Of a stretch of DNA of 64,000 bases, positions 35,759 to 45,186 are shown one piece after another. The notes beneath the pieces were generated by a model. That model made no database searches and had not been told where the DNA came from. It saw nothing but the letters and a program-made list of their open reading frames with translations. How positions within the stretch are numbered: position 1 is the stretch's first letter; every line of letters begins with the position of its first letter. Made by a program: the position numbers and the translations under genes. This DNA is from Planctomycetota bacterium (GTDB lineage: Bacteria > Planctomycetota > Planctomycetia > Pirellulales > Pirellulaceae). The DNA lies in NCBI GenBank assembly GCA_014381825.1, contig JACNKX010000102.1, forward strand, positions 1-64,000, read 5' to 3'.

Positions 35759-38374
35759 CTAGGCACCACTGACGCACTTCAAATACAAAGCGACGTGTTC
35801 GTAGCGAACATTGTCCGGCAAGTCCGCAACGATCGCTCGCAGACGCTCGGAAGGGGCCAGATCCGCTAAGGGTTCGACAGCGGCGAGTTGTTCGTCGGTG
35901 AGGAACCAACGCGGCTGAACATCGAGCCCCTCATCGACGGATCGCGACAGATGACTCACGAGCGTTTCTTCGTCAACTCCACGAATGGCTAGACAATCCT
36001 TTAACGTGTACCGATCTGCGAACAGACGCCACGTCCAATAGTGGCTCGGCTTGGGACTTGTTGGAGCGTCGATACGTACTTTATGCATTGGCGCGTCGTC
36101 AACCGGCTCCACGATGTTTGGCGTGCCGACTGACTGTGCCAGTTCTACTGAAACGTCTTCTTGTACCGTCGCGACCGTCGTCGGCGCGGTGACTTCCGGA
36201 GTATCCAGCACTTCCAAAGTTTGAGGCGCGACTGTGCTTTGTGCTGACGTGTTGTCGGTTGCACGGAGTCGCTTGTTCAACTTCTTAGCTAGTTTCGCCG
36301 AGATCGCCAAGTTGACGATTGCCTGTTCGCCACGCATCACGCTTGTACCTTGCGAGGAAATCTGAATCGTCGGTCGATGCTTCTGTAGCTCCTGTTGTGA
36401 TAGCAGCCGCGCTCGAATCATTGCGTCGAGCAGTTCAACAACTTCCGACTGCTTTAAGTCGTCTAGCAGTCCAAACGTACTGAGTCGATGCAGTTTCAGC
36501 TTCTTTACCTGCGCGGCACTGGAACCTCCGAGCATCTTCGCCAACAGGAGCTTGCCAACGCGGCCGTACGTTCTGGCCGCTCCGCTCAGCGAGATTTTGA
36601 TGGCTTCGAGCGTACCTTCGCCAAGCTCGGATGACTCTGCCGTGTCGTGACCGGAGAACGCAGTATCGCCGTCGGGTGAACAGCGATCACAACTGCCACA
36701 CGCTGCACGATCGGGATCGCCGAAATAGTCGAGGATCTCCAACTGACGGCACTGACACGTCTTGGCGTAACTGATTACACGTTCGAGTTTCGCCAATTCC
36801 GCTTGTTTGCGTCGTTCGAGTTCAGCGAAGTCGATCTCCAGTTTGTCGAACGGTGTGCTCGGCATCAGCATTCGAATTGCTCGACCCCGAAACGGCGGAA
36901 CGTAGTCGAAGTCGGTGAGCTTCGCCAACTCGCGCAACGCGCGGGCAAATGCATCCTTTTCCAATTCGGCTTTCGCCAATAGTTGTTGAGGCTGGAAGTA
37001 AACCCATTCGAATCGCCGCTCACCCACTTCTCGTTCGAGCGCGCGCAAGACCTTTCGTTGCGTTTTCGCTTCGCGCGGCAGCAGTTCGACCATCGTCGGC
37101 AGATCGCTATCGAGCTTTACCGACGCCATGTTCTGTTGCGACGCGAGACGATCGATCGCGCCGCATTTCTCCAGCAATTGTTCACAAGCTCCGACGCCTT
37201 CGGCACCTGTCGACAAATCAAGGCGATCCTTCAGCTCTTGCAGCGTGATCTCGATCGGGTCTTCCTGCAGCGAACATAAGTATGAATACACCTGCCGTAC
37301 CGTCTCTCGCGACGGATACCGCATGTCGATGAAGAACTCTTGGACGTAGCGATCCGAGAAGCTGAACAGCAGGGCGCACCTCGCCGGCTTCCCATCACGA
37401 CCTGCGCGGCCTGCCTCTTGATAGTACGCTTCGAGAGTGCCAGGCATGTTGAAATGCACAACGAAACGCAATTCGGCCTTATCGATCCCCATGCCAAAAG
37501 CGTTTGTCGCGACGATCACGTCAATCTTGCCGCTCATGAAATGCTCTTGAACTTGTCGCCGCTGCTCAGGAGCGAGGCCAGCGTGATACAAGCCGACCTT
37601 ACGCTTCGTCTCCTGCTGAAGAAACTCGACAACTTCTTCGCACTTCTTGCGAGTCGAAGCGTAGACGATCCCGGCTCCCTTCGTTTCCGAAAGGATGTCA
37701 AGCAAGGCTTTGTTCTTGTCACGAGCCCCCGACGACTCGAAGACTTCAAAACGCAAGTTCGAACGAGCGAACCCCGTGATGAAGACTTCAGATTCCCTAA
37801 GTTGAAGCTGCTTGGCGATGTCCGCGCGAACATCGGGGGTTGCCGTTGCGGTTAATGCGATCGTCGGTGGGAAGCCCAGTCGTTCGCGAAAAAGCCCTAA
37901 CCGCGCGTAGTCCGGTCGAAAGTCATGTCCCCACTCGCTGATGCAGTGAGCTTCGTCGACCGCCAGCAACTCGACCGTCGTTCCGCGAAGTGCTTCTATA
38001 AATCGCGGGTTTCGGAGTCGTTCCGGTGCGATATAAACGAGATCGAACTCGCCTTCGGCCATTTGCTCGAGGCGCTCACGCTGTTCGGGCAGCGTTAACG
38101 CACTATTAATGAACGTTGCCGGGACGCCAGTCGCTCGGAGGCTGTCAACTTGGTCCTTCATCAACGCGATCAAAGGCGAAACGACGAGCGTGACTCCTTC
38201 TCGCAACACAGCGGGCAGCTGATAACAGAGGCTCTTGCCCCCGCCCGTCGGCATGATGCACAGACAGTCCTTGCCTGACAGAACGGTCTCGATGACGGCT
38301 TGCTGACCAGGCCGAAACTCGCTGAGCCCGAATCTGGCGAGCCCCTCTTTCAGGTTTTCCTGTACAGCAGTCAT
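35759..38374 (-). CDS. recQ: ATP-dependent DNA helicase RecQ
   Basis: A 871-residue 3'-5' helicase of recombination repair. Walker A MPTGGGKS (41-48), DEAH box AVDEAHCISEWGHDFRPDY, TATAT motif, helicase C domain with YASTRKKCEE, IVATNAFGMGIDKAELRFV, QEAGRAGRDG. The zinc site follows (CQCRQLEILDYFGD, CGSCDRC) and a winged-helix RQC. The C-terminus continues about 230 residues with Thr/Val-rich linker and a helix-turn-helix-like end (YTLKDCLAIRGVDEETLVSH), longer than E. coli RecQ (about 610). The start at 38374 is the conserved N-terminus. It is divergent from the esterase gene (about 220 bases apart). Confidence 0.95.
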   Translation of the reverse strand: MTAVQENLKEGLARFGLSEFRPGQQAVIETVLSGKDCLCIMPTGGGKSLCYQLPAVLREGVTLVVSPLIALMKDQVDSLRATGVPATFINSALTLPEQRERLEQMAEGEFDLVYIAPERLRNPRFIEALRGTTVELLAVDEAHCISEWGHDFRPDYARLGLFRERLGFPPTIALTATATPDVRADIAKQLQLRESEVFITGFARSNLRFEVFESSGARDKNKALLDILSETKGAGIVYASTRKKCEEVVEFLQQETKRKVGLYHAGLAPEQRRQVQEHFMSGKIDVIVATNAFGMGIDKAELRFVVHFNMPGTLEAYYQEAGRAGRDGKPARCALLFSFSDRYVQEFFIDMRYPSRETVRQVYSYLCSLQEDPIEITLQELKDRLDLSTGAEGVGACEQLLEKCGAIDRLASQQNMASVKLDSDLPTMVELLPREAKTQRKVLRALEREVGERRFEWVYFQPQQLLAKAELEKDAFARALRELAKLTDFDYVPPFRGRAIRMLMPSTPFDKLEIDFAELERRKQAELAKLERVISYAKTCQCRQLEILDYFGDPDRAACGSCDRCSPDGDTAFSGHDTAESSELGEGTLEAIKISLSGAARTYGRVGKLLLAKMLGGSSAAQVKKLKLHRLSTFGLLDDLKQSEVVELLDAMIRARLLSQQELQKHRPTIQISSQGTSVMRGEQAIVNLAISAKLAKKLNKRLRATDNTSAQSTVAPQTLEVLDTPEVTAPTTVATVQEDVSVELAQSVGTPNIVEPVDDAPMHKVRIDAPTSPKPSHYWTWRLFADRYTLKDCLAIRGVDEETLVSHLSRSVDEGLDVQPRWFLTDEQLAAVEPLADLAPSERLRAIVADLPDNVRYEHVALYLKCVSGA

Positions 38375-38595
38375 CCGTGGTCTTGGCCGAGTATTTCCGT
38401 TACGGTTGTGGCTCCACATTATAGGGCGGGGCCGACGCGCCTCCAACAATGGCGCAGCACGAAAAACTACCGGCGCTTCTTCGTGTAGAATAGCTGTCCC
38501 TAAAAGAGAACAATTCGAGTCGCACAACCCCTCCAATAATTTGCAATCGCTAGACGCTCATAGCGTGCCACGTGAATGAAACTCAAAGGAAACTA

Positions 38596-39843
38596 ATGAG
38601 ACAACTCGTTCGACTTTCTATTTTGCTTTTCGCAGTTGTCCAGCTCGCGAACGCCGCGGAACCAATTGAGCGTTCACCGCAACTGCCAGAAACAACGCCC
38701 TGGAATCTCGAACATCTAAGCACATCGCCGAGGTTCGCGTGGGAAGATAGTGCGAGCCCCGTTCGCTCTTTGTTTTACGATGGCGAGTCGTATCAGGGCA
38801 AACCAACTCGCGTGTTTGCGTACTACGCGACGCCCGGCACGCTTCAGGGTGATACGAGGCTGGACAAAGAGTTGCCTGCCGTCGTGTTAGTGCATGGAGG
38901 TGGTGGAACGGCCTTTCGCGAGTGGGCGGAGCTGTGGGCCAAGCGTGGCTACGCAGCGATCGCCATGGATCTCGCCGGTTACCGACCGCACGAAGATATG
39001 AACCAACACAAACGCGAGAATCGTACGCGACTTCCCGATGGCGGACCCGATCAAGGGGATAGCGAAAAGTTTGGCAGCGTCGACAAGGCGGCTGACCAGC
39101 AGTGGTCCTACCACGCAGTTGCGAACGCGATTCGCGCGCATTCGTTGATACGAAGTTTCCCTGAAGTTGATGCTGATCGAACCGCCGTGACGGGAATCAG
39201 CTGGGGCGGATATCTGACTTGCATCGTGTCGGGAATCGACAATCGCTTTAAGGCCGCTGTGCCAGTTTACGGATGTGGGTTCTTGCACGAGAACAGTGCG
39301 TGGCTGGGACGGTTGAATGGAATGTCATCGGAGCAACGTGAACGCTGGGTCTCACTGTGGGATCCGTCACAGTACTTGCCAGCCGTATCGATGCCGATCC
39401 TGTTCGTTAACGGGACGAACGACTTTGCCTATCCGCTCGACAGCTATATGAAGAGCGCGGCTGCCGTGCCAGGCATGAAGCAATTCTGTATCACTGTTAA
39501 AATGCCCCACAGCCATCCTGCCGGTTGGGCACCTCAGGAGATCGGTTTGTTTATCGACCACCACTTGCGAGGCGGCTCGGCGCTGTCGACGATCGGCTCG
39601 CCAAATATCACCGACGGGAAAGTCCGCGCGAAGCATCGAAGTGAAGTAGCTCTTATGAAGGCAGAATTGCATTTCACGACCGACACAAAACCAATCAATC
39701 AGCGTGATTGGCAGACCGTGCCCGCTTCAATCGACGGCGAAACAATCTCTGCGAATGCACCTCCCGTCGGAACAACGGTGTGGTTCCTGACAGTGACCGA
39801 CGAACGCGGTGCGATTGCGAGCAGCTCAGTCCTCTTTCCATAG
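38596..39843 (+). CDS. Secreted alpha/beta hydrolase (acetylxylan-esterase-like)
   Basis: A 415-residue protein with a signal peptide (LVRLSILLFAVVQLANA) and an alpha/beta hydrolase core: oxyanion segment VVLVHGGGGTAFREW, nucleophile GISWGGYL (Ser202), acid Asp276 in NGTNDFAYP, and His305/307 in MPHSHPAGW. It resembles the dienelactone-hydrolase/acetylxylan-esterase families that cut ester groups from plant or algal glycans. A C-terminal beta-rich domain of about 90 residues follows (TTDTKPINQRDWQTVPASI, GTTVWFLTVTDERGA). ATG at 38596 has AAAGGA upstream; a GTG at 38572 would add eight residues. No partner genes. Confidence 0.85.
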   Translation: MRQLVRLSILLFAVVQLANAAEPIERSPQLPETTPWNLEHLSTSPRFAWEDSASPVRSLFYDGESYQGKPTRVFAYYATPGTLQGDTRLDKELPAVVLVHGGGGTAFREWAELWAKRGYAAIAMDLAGYRPHEDMNQHKRENRTRLPDGGPDQGDSEKFGSVDKAADQQWSYHAVANAIRAHSLIRSFPEVDADRTAVTGISWGGYLTCIVSGIDNRFKAAVPVYGCGFLHENSAWLGRLNGMSSEQRERWVSLWDPSQYLPAVSMPILFVNGTNDFAYPLDSYMKSAAAVPGMKQFCITVKMPHSHPAGWAPQEIGLFIDHHLRGGSALSTIGSPNITDGKVRAKHRSEVALMKAELHFTTDTKPINQRDWQTVPASIDGETISANAPPVGTTVWFLTVTDERGAIASSSVLFP

Positions 39844-40134
39844 GCGGCTCCAACGGTAGACAGCTGATGTAGTGAATTGGCATCCGTCCGACGGTAAAAG
39901 GACTGGAAGAACGGTGGCGGGGTTCGTCTTTGCCGGGATCAAACGTATCGCGCACATGCCAGTGCAAAAGGTATGCGACGGTTACACAGATTCAACCCTC
40001 AGTAGTCTCCCACCTCTTCACCGCCCGAGGCAGTCAGCAGGGACCTTAACGTCTCGAGTGGGAGCGTATCTGAAATGAATCGGACCGAAGCGTCGCATAG
40101 ACTTACCATGCGACCGCCAGGATGGCGAAAGGGA

Positions 40135-40725
40135 TCAACTGGCTATGAACGCGCCAAAGTCCTCATCGCGCGGCCCTGTCCACGGTACAGCATTGTTCGA
40201 TTCCATGAGAAGCACCGTATTGCTGGATCCATCCATGATCTCCTTGAAGGCGAGTCCTCGTTCATTGGGCCAGGTCGTCGATTCGCCGACAACCGCAACG
40301 TAGTGCGTGTAGCCGCTTGGCGTGTTCTCCTTGTCCATTGGACAGTGATACGCTTTCGGCATCTGCTCGACGAGTTGGATGTTCTTCGGGCTATTCCAGG
40401 GCTCGCCAAAATCGTATTGCTTGTACAGCTCTGTCTGTTCCAAATAGGGCAGGATCAACACGCGCCAGCTATGCGTCGGATTGCCGTATTTATCTGGCAG
40501 ATAAGCAGGTGGGAAACTACCGTGCTCTTCATGGTAGTAATGCATGGCGAGCGAAAGAAGCTTCAGGTTGTTCGAGCACATCATTCGCTTCGGGGCGCAA
40601 CGTCCATTGACACTGGGCATCAGCAACGCAACCGCAAGGCCTATCCCGAATACTATGCACAGATAGAAGAGAACCGTACCTCGATTCCATGCCGGGCCTT
40701 GCTCCTGTGATTGGGAATTCACCAC
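40135..40725 (-). CDS. DUF1559-type (pilin-like) planctomycete protein, short form
   Basis: A 196-residue protein with one N-terminal membrane helix (TVLFYLCIVFGIGLAVALLM) and the DUF1559 pattern: CSNNLKLLSLAMHYYHEEHG, FPPAYLPDKYGNPTHSWRVL and ILPYLEQTELYKQYDFGEPW. A late segment (GLAFKEIMDGSSNTVLLMES) carries the usual D-G-x-S-N-T motif. DUF1559 proteins, numerous in planctomycetes, resemble type IV pilins but lack the classical N-methylation context here. Most are about 300-350 residues, so this is a short member. Start is a GTG at 40725 (second GTG at 40722), with GAGGTG upstream. Confidence 0.85.
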   Translation of the reverse strand: MVNSQSQEQGPAWNRGTVLFYLCIVFGIGLAVALLMPSVNGRCAPKRMMCSNNLKLLSLAMHYYHEEHGSFPPAYLPDKYGNPTHSWRVLILPYLEQTELYKQYDFGEPWNSPKNIQLVEQMPKAYHCPMDKENTPSGYTHYVAVVGESTTWPNERGLAFKEIMDGSSNTVLLMESNNAVPWTGPRDEDFGAFIAS

Positions 40726-40955
40726 TCGGCTTCACCTCACGCTACACACTTTCGATTGGTTCGCACAACAAGTGGACAACGCAAGTTAACAAGATCCGAC
40801 ATCGAGCGCTGGACGAGAGTCTGCCGAGGACGTGAGAGGCTGCGATCAGGTACCGCTCCAGAAATTGATGATCCTTTTGTGTTCTGGATAACGATGCAGG
40901 ACACTTACAATCCACTCCATGGCCTAGACCTTTCTTGAGCGATGATAAACGCCAC

Positions 40956-41894
40956 CTACCGGCCGTTCGTAGAGGTCGACAAGTCGCCGTACAAGTCCGG
41001 TCGACGTTGCTGGAAGTTGCGGCTGTTTGCCCTTGCCGCTCGAATTCGCTTCAGGTTGATTGTCGCCGTGATGTACGACTCGGTTTTATCGGGACAACGC
41101 TCGATGATGCGAGCGGGCCAATCGCCGATCATGGTCCCGCTGCCGTAGGCTTGATTGGCGGAGATCATGCCGACGTGGCTTTGAAACATGATCGATCTCA
41201 TGATGAAATCTTCGACCGATCCGCCGCGACCGTTAATCCAGACCAACAACTCGGCTCCCTTCAGCGACAAAACGCGGGCAGGTTCAGGGAACCAGCCGTC
41301 GTAACAGGTCATGATGCCAACTTTGCCAAAGTCGAAATCGAACACCGGCAAGTCCTGCCCCTTCTCCATAATCCATTCGGGATCGTTCTTGATGAACCAG
41401 TCTTTGGGCTTGTCGCTCGGAGGTTTTGACCATGCGGGAGTGCCCTCGAAATGATCGACTGCGGCGTGTGTCTTGTGGTATTTTCCTGCGATCTTCCCGG
41501 AGCGATCGAAGACGAGTGCCGTGTTGGCAAATGTTTCATCGTCGTAGACTTCCCAGCAGCCCACGATCACGTAGATATTGTTTTCCGCAGCTGCGGCAGA
41601 GATTCGCTTCGTTGAGTTCCCTGGCACTGGAATGTGGCCCAAGACGTATTCGGGGAAGACGATCAGTTGGGAGCCGTCTTTGCCAGCGCGATCGATGTAG
41701 GGAATGATCGGGGCAACTGGATCGTAGCCGTCTCGCGGCGAATCCCCCTTGTCGTAACCGGAAATTTGAACGGCAGCAACTTTGACGAGATCGCGGTTCG
41801 GCAGTGCTGGTGGCTCGCCAATAGCCGTTGCGTTCAATCCAGCTGCCAATATCGCCACGAGAACGGTTAAATATGTCGATTGGCTGAACTGCAT
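40956..41894 (-). CDS. Exported carbon-nitrogen hydrolase (nitrilase superfamily)
   Basis: A 312-residue protein with a signal peptide (about 1-24) and the three nitrilase catalytic residues: Glu82 (FPEYVLG), Lys141 (GKYHKTHAAVD) and Cys197 (IMTCYDGWFPEPARVL). The family hydrolyses amide or nitrile bonds; a signal peptide is unusual, since most members are cytoplasmic. The substrate is not predictable. ATG at 41894 has GGAG upstream. The next gene (PQQ propeller) ends 23 bases upstream on the same strand, so they are likely co-transcribed. Confidence 0.9.
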   Translation of the reverse strand: MQFSQSTYLTVLVAILAAGLNATAIGEPPALPNRDLVKVAAVQISGYDKGDSPRDGYDPVAPIIPYIDRAGKDGSQLIVFPEYVLGHIPVPGNSTKRISAAAAENNIYVIVGCWEVYDDETFANTALVFDRSGKIAGKYHKTHAAVDHFEGTPAWSKPPSDKPKDWFIKNDPEWIMEKGQDLPVFDFDFGKVGIMTCYDGWFPEPARVLSLKGAELLVWINGRGGSVEDFIMRSIMFQSHVGMISANQAYGSGTMIGDWPARIIERCPDKTESYITATINLKRIRAARANSRNFQQRRPDLYGDLSTSTNGR

Positions 41895-41917
41895 GATCGT
41901 TGCTCCGCGCGGCGGGT

Positions 41918-43156
41918 TTAATTCTCGATCCGATACAAGTGCGTCTTCGTGCGGACTACCAGGGCATTTTCGATGGCGCCGGGCGACGCCATACACCCGC
42001 CGTCCAGCTGATTTTCAGCCAGTATTCTAAACTCCTTCGGATCGGCGGCGATGACTCGCATCTTTCCGTCTTCAGCGACGAAGTAGATGCGTCCGTCCGA
42101 TGCGATCGGCGACCCGCTGTGTGAGCTGCCCATTCGCTCGGTCCAGGATGCTTTGCCAGTTTTGATATCGACGCACGAGACGATCCCCTTGTCGTTCACC
42201 ATATAGAGGTGATCGCCGATAATCAGTTGTGATGGGCGCGTGGGCGTAGAGTGTTTTGTATCCCACTCGATGTGTGTCTTCGTGACGTCGCCGCGTCCGT
42301 CGGGACGCACGGCCAACAGGCAAAGACCTCTCTGCAAATTGATGAACACCTTGCCGTGGCTGTACAATGGTCTCGCAGCTGCGTTAAATCCACCGTGATA
42401 TACGGTCCACAGCAGTTCGCCGGTCAGTGGATCATACGACTCGCTGGCGACCGACGCGGGACTGAGCAGCTGCAAGCGCCCTGCATGCTCGAACACCGTC
42501 GGTGTCGAGTAGGCTTTTTTGAGATCACCGTTGTCCGTGCCGTAATCGATCGTGCGATCTGTCTTCCAAACTGTCTTGCCTGTTTTCTTATCTAGCGCGG
42601 CGATGTACTGGTAATCGGCACCGTCGAATGTCAAATAAAGCAAGTCACGAAATATGATCGGCGACGATCCGGCAGCGCGAAGATGATCGCAGGGCAAATC
42701 CTGACGTGACCATGTTATCTCGCCCGTCGCGGTATCGAGACAAGCTGTTCCCGCACTGCCGTAATGCACCCACAACCGGCCTTCCTCGATAACCGGCGTG
42801 GGACTCGCGTAGCTGTTGTAGTCGATGCAAAACATCGGCTCCGCGATTTCGAAGACAGTGACATCACGAATGATTTTGCCCGACGATCCGTCCACACAAA
42901 CTGCGGAAAGCCTCTTCCCATCAGGTGTCGCATTCGTCATCCAGATCTGATCACCCCAAACGACAGGCGAAGACCATGCTTTGCCATCGATCGCCGTCTT
43001 CCAGGCAACATTCTCCGTCTCGCTCCAGTTGATCGGCAGGCTGGCACTTGCTGACTGTCCGTTTCCTCGCGATCCGCGAAACTGGTTCCAATACTCTTCA
43101 CCGGTCGCGAGGGAAGCGGTTAAGACAATTAGCAGAATTGCAAAACTCTGTCGCAT
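41918..43156 (-). CDS. Exported PQQ-type beta-propeller protein
   Basis: A 412-residue protein with a signal peptide (QSFAILLIVLTASLATG) and repeated propeller blades: GNGQSASASLPINWSETENV, SGKIIRDVTVFE, GKTVWKT, GELLWTV, GKASWTERMGSSHSGSP. The blade pattern (D-x-x-T-G-x-x-x-W) is that of the PQQ-like/BamB group, here probably a binding scaffold. It precedes the nitrilase gene by 23 bases on the same strand. ATG at 43156. A strong inverted repeat lies just upstream. Confidence 0.9.
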   Translation of the reverse strand: MRQSFAILLIVLTASLATGEEYWNQFRGSRGNGQSASASLPINWSETENVAWKTAIDGKAWSSPVVWGDQIWMTNATPDGKRLSAVCVDGSSGKIIRDVTVFEIAEPMFCIDYNSYASPTPVIEEGRLWVHYGSAGTACLDTATGEITWSRQDLPCDHLRAAGSSPIIFRDLLYLTFDGADYQYIAALDKKTGKTVWKTDRTIDYGTDNGDLKKAYSTPTVFEHAGRLQLLSPASVASESYDPLTGELLWTVYHGGFNAAARPLYSHGKVFINLQRGLCLLAVRPDGRGDVTKTHIEWDTKHSTPTRPSQLIIGDHLYMVNDKGIVSCVDIKTGKASWTERMGSSHSGSPIASDGRIYFVAEDGKMRVIAADPKEFRILAENQLDGGCMASPGAIENALVVRTKTHLYRIEN

Positions 43157-43190
43157 GAGTGGTGTCCTCTAATCGAGATTATCTAACTGC

Positions 43191-43250
43191 GAAAGGCACG
43201 AATTACACGAAAGGTAGATGTGATTATCCTTCGTGTAATTCGTGCCTTTC
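43191..43250. repeat. Perfect 21-bp inverted repeat
   Basis: gaaaggcacgaattacacga plus a (43191-43211) is matched exactly by its reverse complement at 43230-43250, with an 18-base spacer. It lies between the ABC permease end (43354) and the PQQ-propeller start (43156), both on the minus strand. It could end the ABC operon transcript or be a mobile palindromic repeat. Confidence 0.75.
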
Positions 43251-43353
43251 GTGGTTGTCTCTTTACGTAGTCGCTCGCAGCGCTCGGTCTCCATCGACCG
43301 CTGCCAATAAGAATAGTCCATCAGCGTTCAACTTCCCAGAGACGCGGGCCGCA

Positions 43354-44505
43354 TTAAGCGATCCACATCTGAAGCAACGATGCCAAAAAGCGAGTCGTTC
43401 CCCACGCTATACCGAAAGCAAGTAACACGCTGACCAGCATCACAATGGCCAACTCGGCGGCCTGAAGCCTGAAGATCGTGGTGCGACTGCAGCCGAGGCG
43501 AAACATGGTGTTCATCTCGCGTTCGCGCAGCCGAAGTGATAGCAACAGCACAAGACTAACCAAGAGAAGCGTCGCCAACGCGAAGAGTAACATCCCAAGG
43601 TCAATGAGCTTGCGAGCCTGAAGAATAATCTGCATCAACTCGTCGACGACTTCCGTCGGCTTGAGTATTTGCATCGTTGCATCGGGCGAAATGTAACGAC
43701 CCAACAACAATGTTTCCGACTTTTCAGAATCGGGCAGGGCAATGATCGCTGTCAGAGGGAACTTATCGGCACTGCCGTGAAAGTGAAAGGAACTGAGATT
43801 CGCGTCGGTGACTTCCGCGTGTTGCGGCAAGTTCGCCCGCGATGCCTTGTGTTGGTGGTCGCCGTCGTCGGCACTCTCGTGGCCATGCCCAATGCCTCGG
43901 ATGATCCAAGTCGTCTGTAGGTCAGTGAAGATTACGTCATCGTCAGCCGTTCCCTGACGTTCCAAGATTCCGACGACACGCATGTTAAGTGGCGTAGGAC
44001 CAGACAGATCAAACAAGTTTTCCGGCTCGGAAAGTAAGCGATGCCCAGGCGAAAGATCAAGCTTCCGCGCGACGTCGGCTCCAAGCACACAGTCTCCCAA
44101 TCGCTGCAATGAGGCACCTTCGGCAACAGCAAGTCCGCGAAAGCGATAGTACTCAGCCGTCGTTCCAACAATGACAAAGCCTCCCGCGCTAAAGCGGGCA
44201 AACAGCGGAATCGTTTCGGCGAGCTTACTGTCACTAATGCGATCGACTTCCGCCATTGTTATCGGCTCGGGCACGTCGCCGCGAAAATGCAAGCCATGAA
44301 TCGCCAATCCGAAGCGACTCCCCTTTGCACCAATGATCAAAGGGGTCAAATCCGCACGCTTGAGCGATTGTTCGTGAAACTGCTCAATCGTCCAATGTGT
44401 CGCCATAGGAAGGTAAATCGTCAGAGCGATTGCAGCGATAAGGATCCCGGTTCGTCCGCGATGAAAGGCGATGTAACGACGAGCGAGTAAGAATGTTCCG
44501 GACAT
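43354..44505 (-). CDS. FtsX/MacB-type ABC transporter permease with His-rich loop
   Basis: A 383-residue permease: N-terminal membrane helix (GILIAAIALTIYLPMA), a large extracytoplasmic domain of about 210 residues, and three C-terminal helices (LIDLGMLLFALATLLLVSLV, AAELAIVMLVSVLLAFGIAW), the layout of the FtsX/MacB family. Its external domain contains a His-rich stretch, GIGHGHESADDGDHQHK and later SFHFHGSAD, suggesting metal binding. The ATG directly follows the stop of the ATPase gene (TGA-ATG). I infer a transport or metal-handling role from the His cluster, perhaps zinc. Confidence 0.85.
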   Translation of the reverse strand: MSGTFLLARRYIAFHRGRTGILIAAIALTIYLPMATHWTIEQFHEQSLKRADLTPLIIGAKGSRFGLAIHGLHFRGDVPEPITMAEVDRISDSKLAETIPLFARFSAGGFVIVGTTAEYYRFRGLAVAEGASLQRLGDCVLGADVARKLDLSPGHRLLSEPENLFDLSGPTPLNMRVVGILERQGTADDDVIFTDLQTTWIIRGIGHGHESADDGDHQHKASRANLPQHAEVTDANLSSFHFHGSADKFPLTAIIALPDSEKSETLLLGRYISPDATMQILKPTEVVDELMQIILQARKLIDLGMLLFALATLLLVSLVLLLSLRLREREMNTMFRLGCSRTTIFRLQAAELAIVMLVSVLLAFGIAWGTTRFLASLLQMWIA

Positions 44506-45186
44506 TCAGCGATTCCCCGCGACCAGCGCTGACACGTCGAACTCGGCCAGATCAATCGTCCGATCGAATCGATCGAGGAGACTGTGATCGTGCGTTACGA
44601 ACAGCAACGTCGCTCCTCGTTCGTCGACCTGCGATAGCAACAGATCCAGCATCGCGTTGGCAGTTTTCGAATCGAGGTTTCCGGTCGCTTCGTCAGCGAG
44701 TACGACGTCGGGGCAAGTGAGCATCGCTCGGCAGATTGCTACGCGTTGTCGCTCACCTTGTGAGAGCCTTGCAGGTCGACGATCAAGTTTGTCAGACATT
44801 CCCAACGCTTCGGCGAGGTCTCTCGCCGCTTCGGTAGCGGATGCGTCGAGTCGCATCGCTCGATTGATTAGGTAAGGCAGCAAGATGTTCTCGCGAACAC
44901 TGAGGTACTCGATCAACTCCAACTCTTGGAAGACCAAGCCGATGTTGGCGATGCGAAAGCGTCGTCGATCTGCATCATTCAAGGAACTGATAATGGTATT
45001 CCCAACGCGAATCGTGCCGCCTTTGGCAACTTGAACACCCGCTACCAACATCAACAGTGTCGTCTTTCCCGATCCGCTAGGTCCGACGATCGCGATCTTT
45101 TCACCACGCGAGATTGACAACTGGGGGACGCGCAACCGGAAGCCAGCATCGCTGTACTGAAACTCAAGGTTGCTAATCTCGATCAT
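44506..45186 (-). CDS. ABC transporter ATP-binding protein (LolD/MacB-type)
   Basis: A 226-residue ATPase: Walker A GPSGSGKTT, Q-loop FQELELIEYLSVRENI, signature LSQGERQRVAICRAM, Walker B VVLADEATGNLDSKT, H-loop FVTHDHSLL. The size and the LSxGE...ADEPTGNLD pattern are those of MacB/LolD-class ATPases paired with FtsX-like permeases. The ATG at 45186 overlaps the end of the upstream gene by 14 bases, and the stop abuts the permease start, so all three genes form a tight operon. Confidence 0.95.
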   Translation of the reverse strand: MIEISNLEFQYSDAGFRLRVPQLSISRGEKIAIVGPSGSGKTTLLMLVAGVQVAKGGTIRVGNTIISSLNDADRRRFRIANIGLVFQELELIEYLSVRENILLPYLINRAMRLDASATEAARDLAEALGMSDKLDRRPARLSQGERQRVAICRAMLTCPDVVLADEATGNLDSKTANAMLDLLLSQVDERGATLLFVTHDHSLLDRFDRTIDLAEFDVSALVAGNR

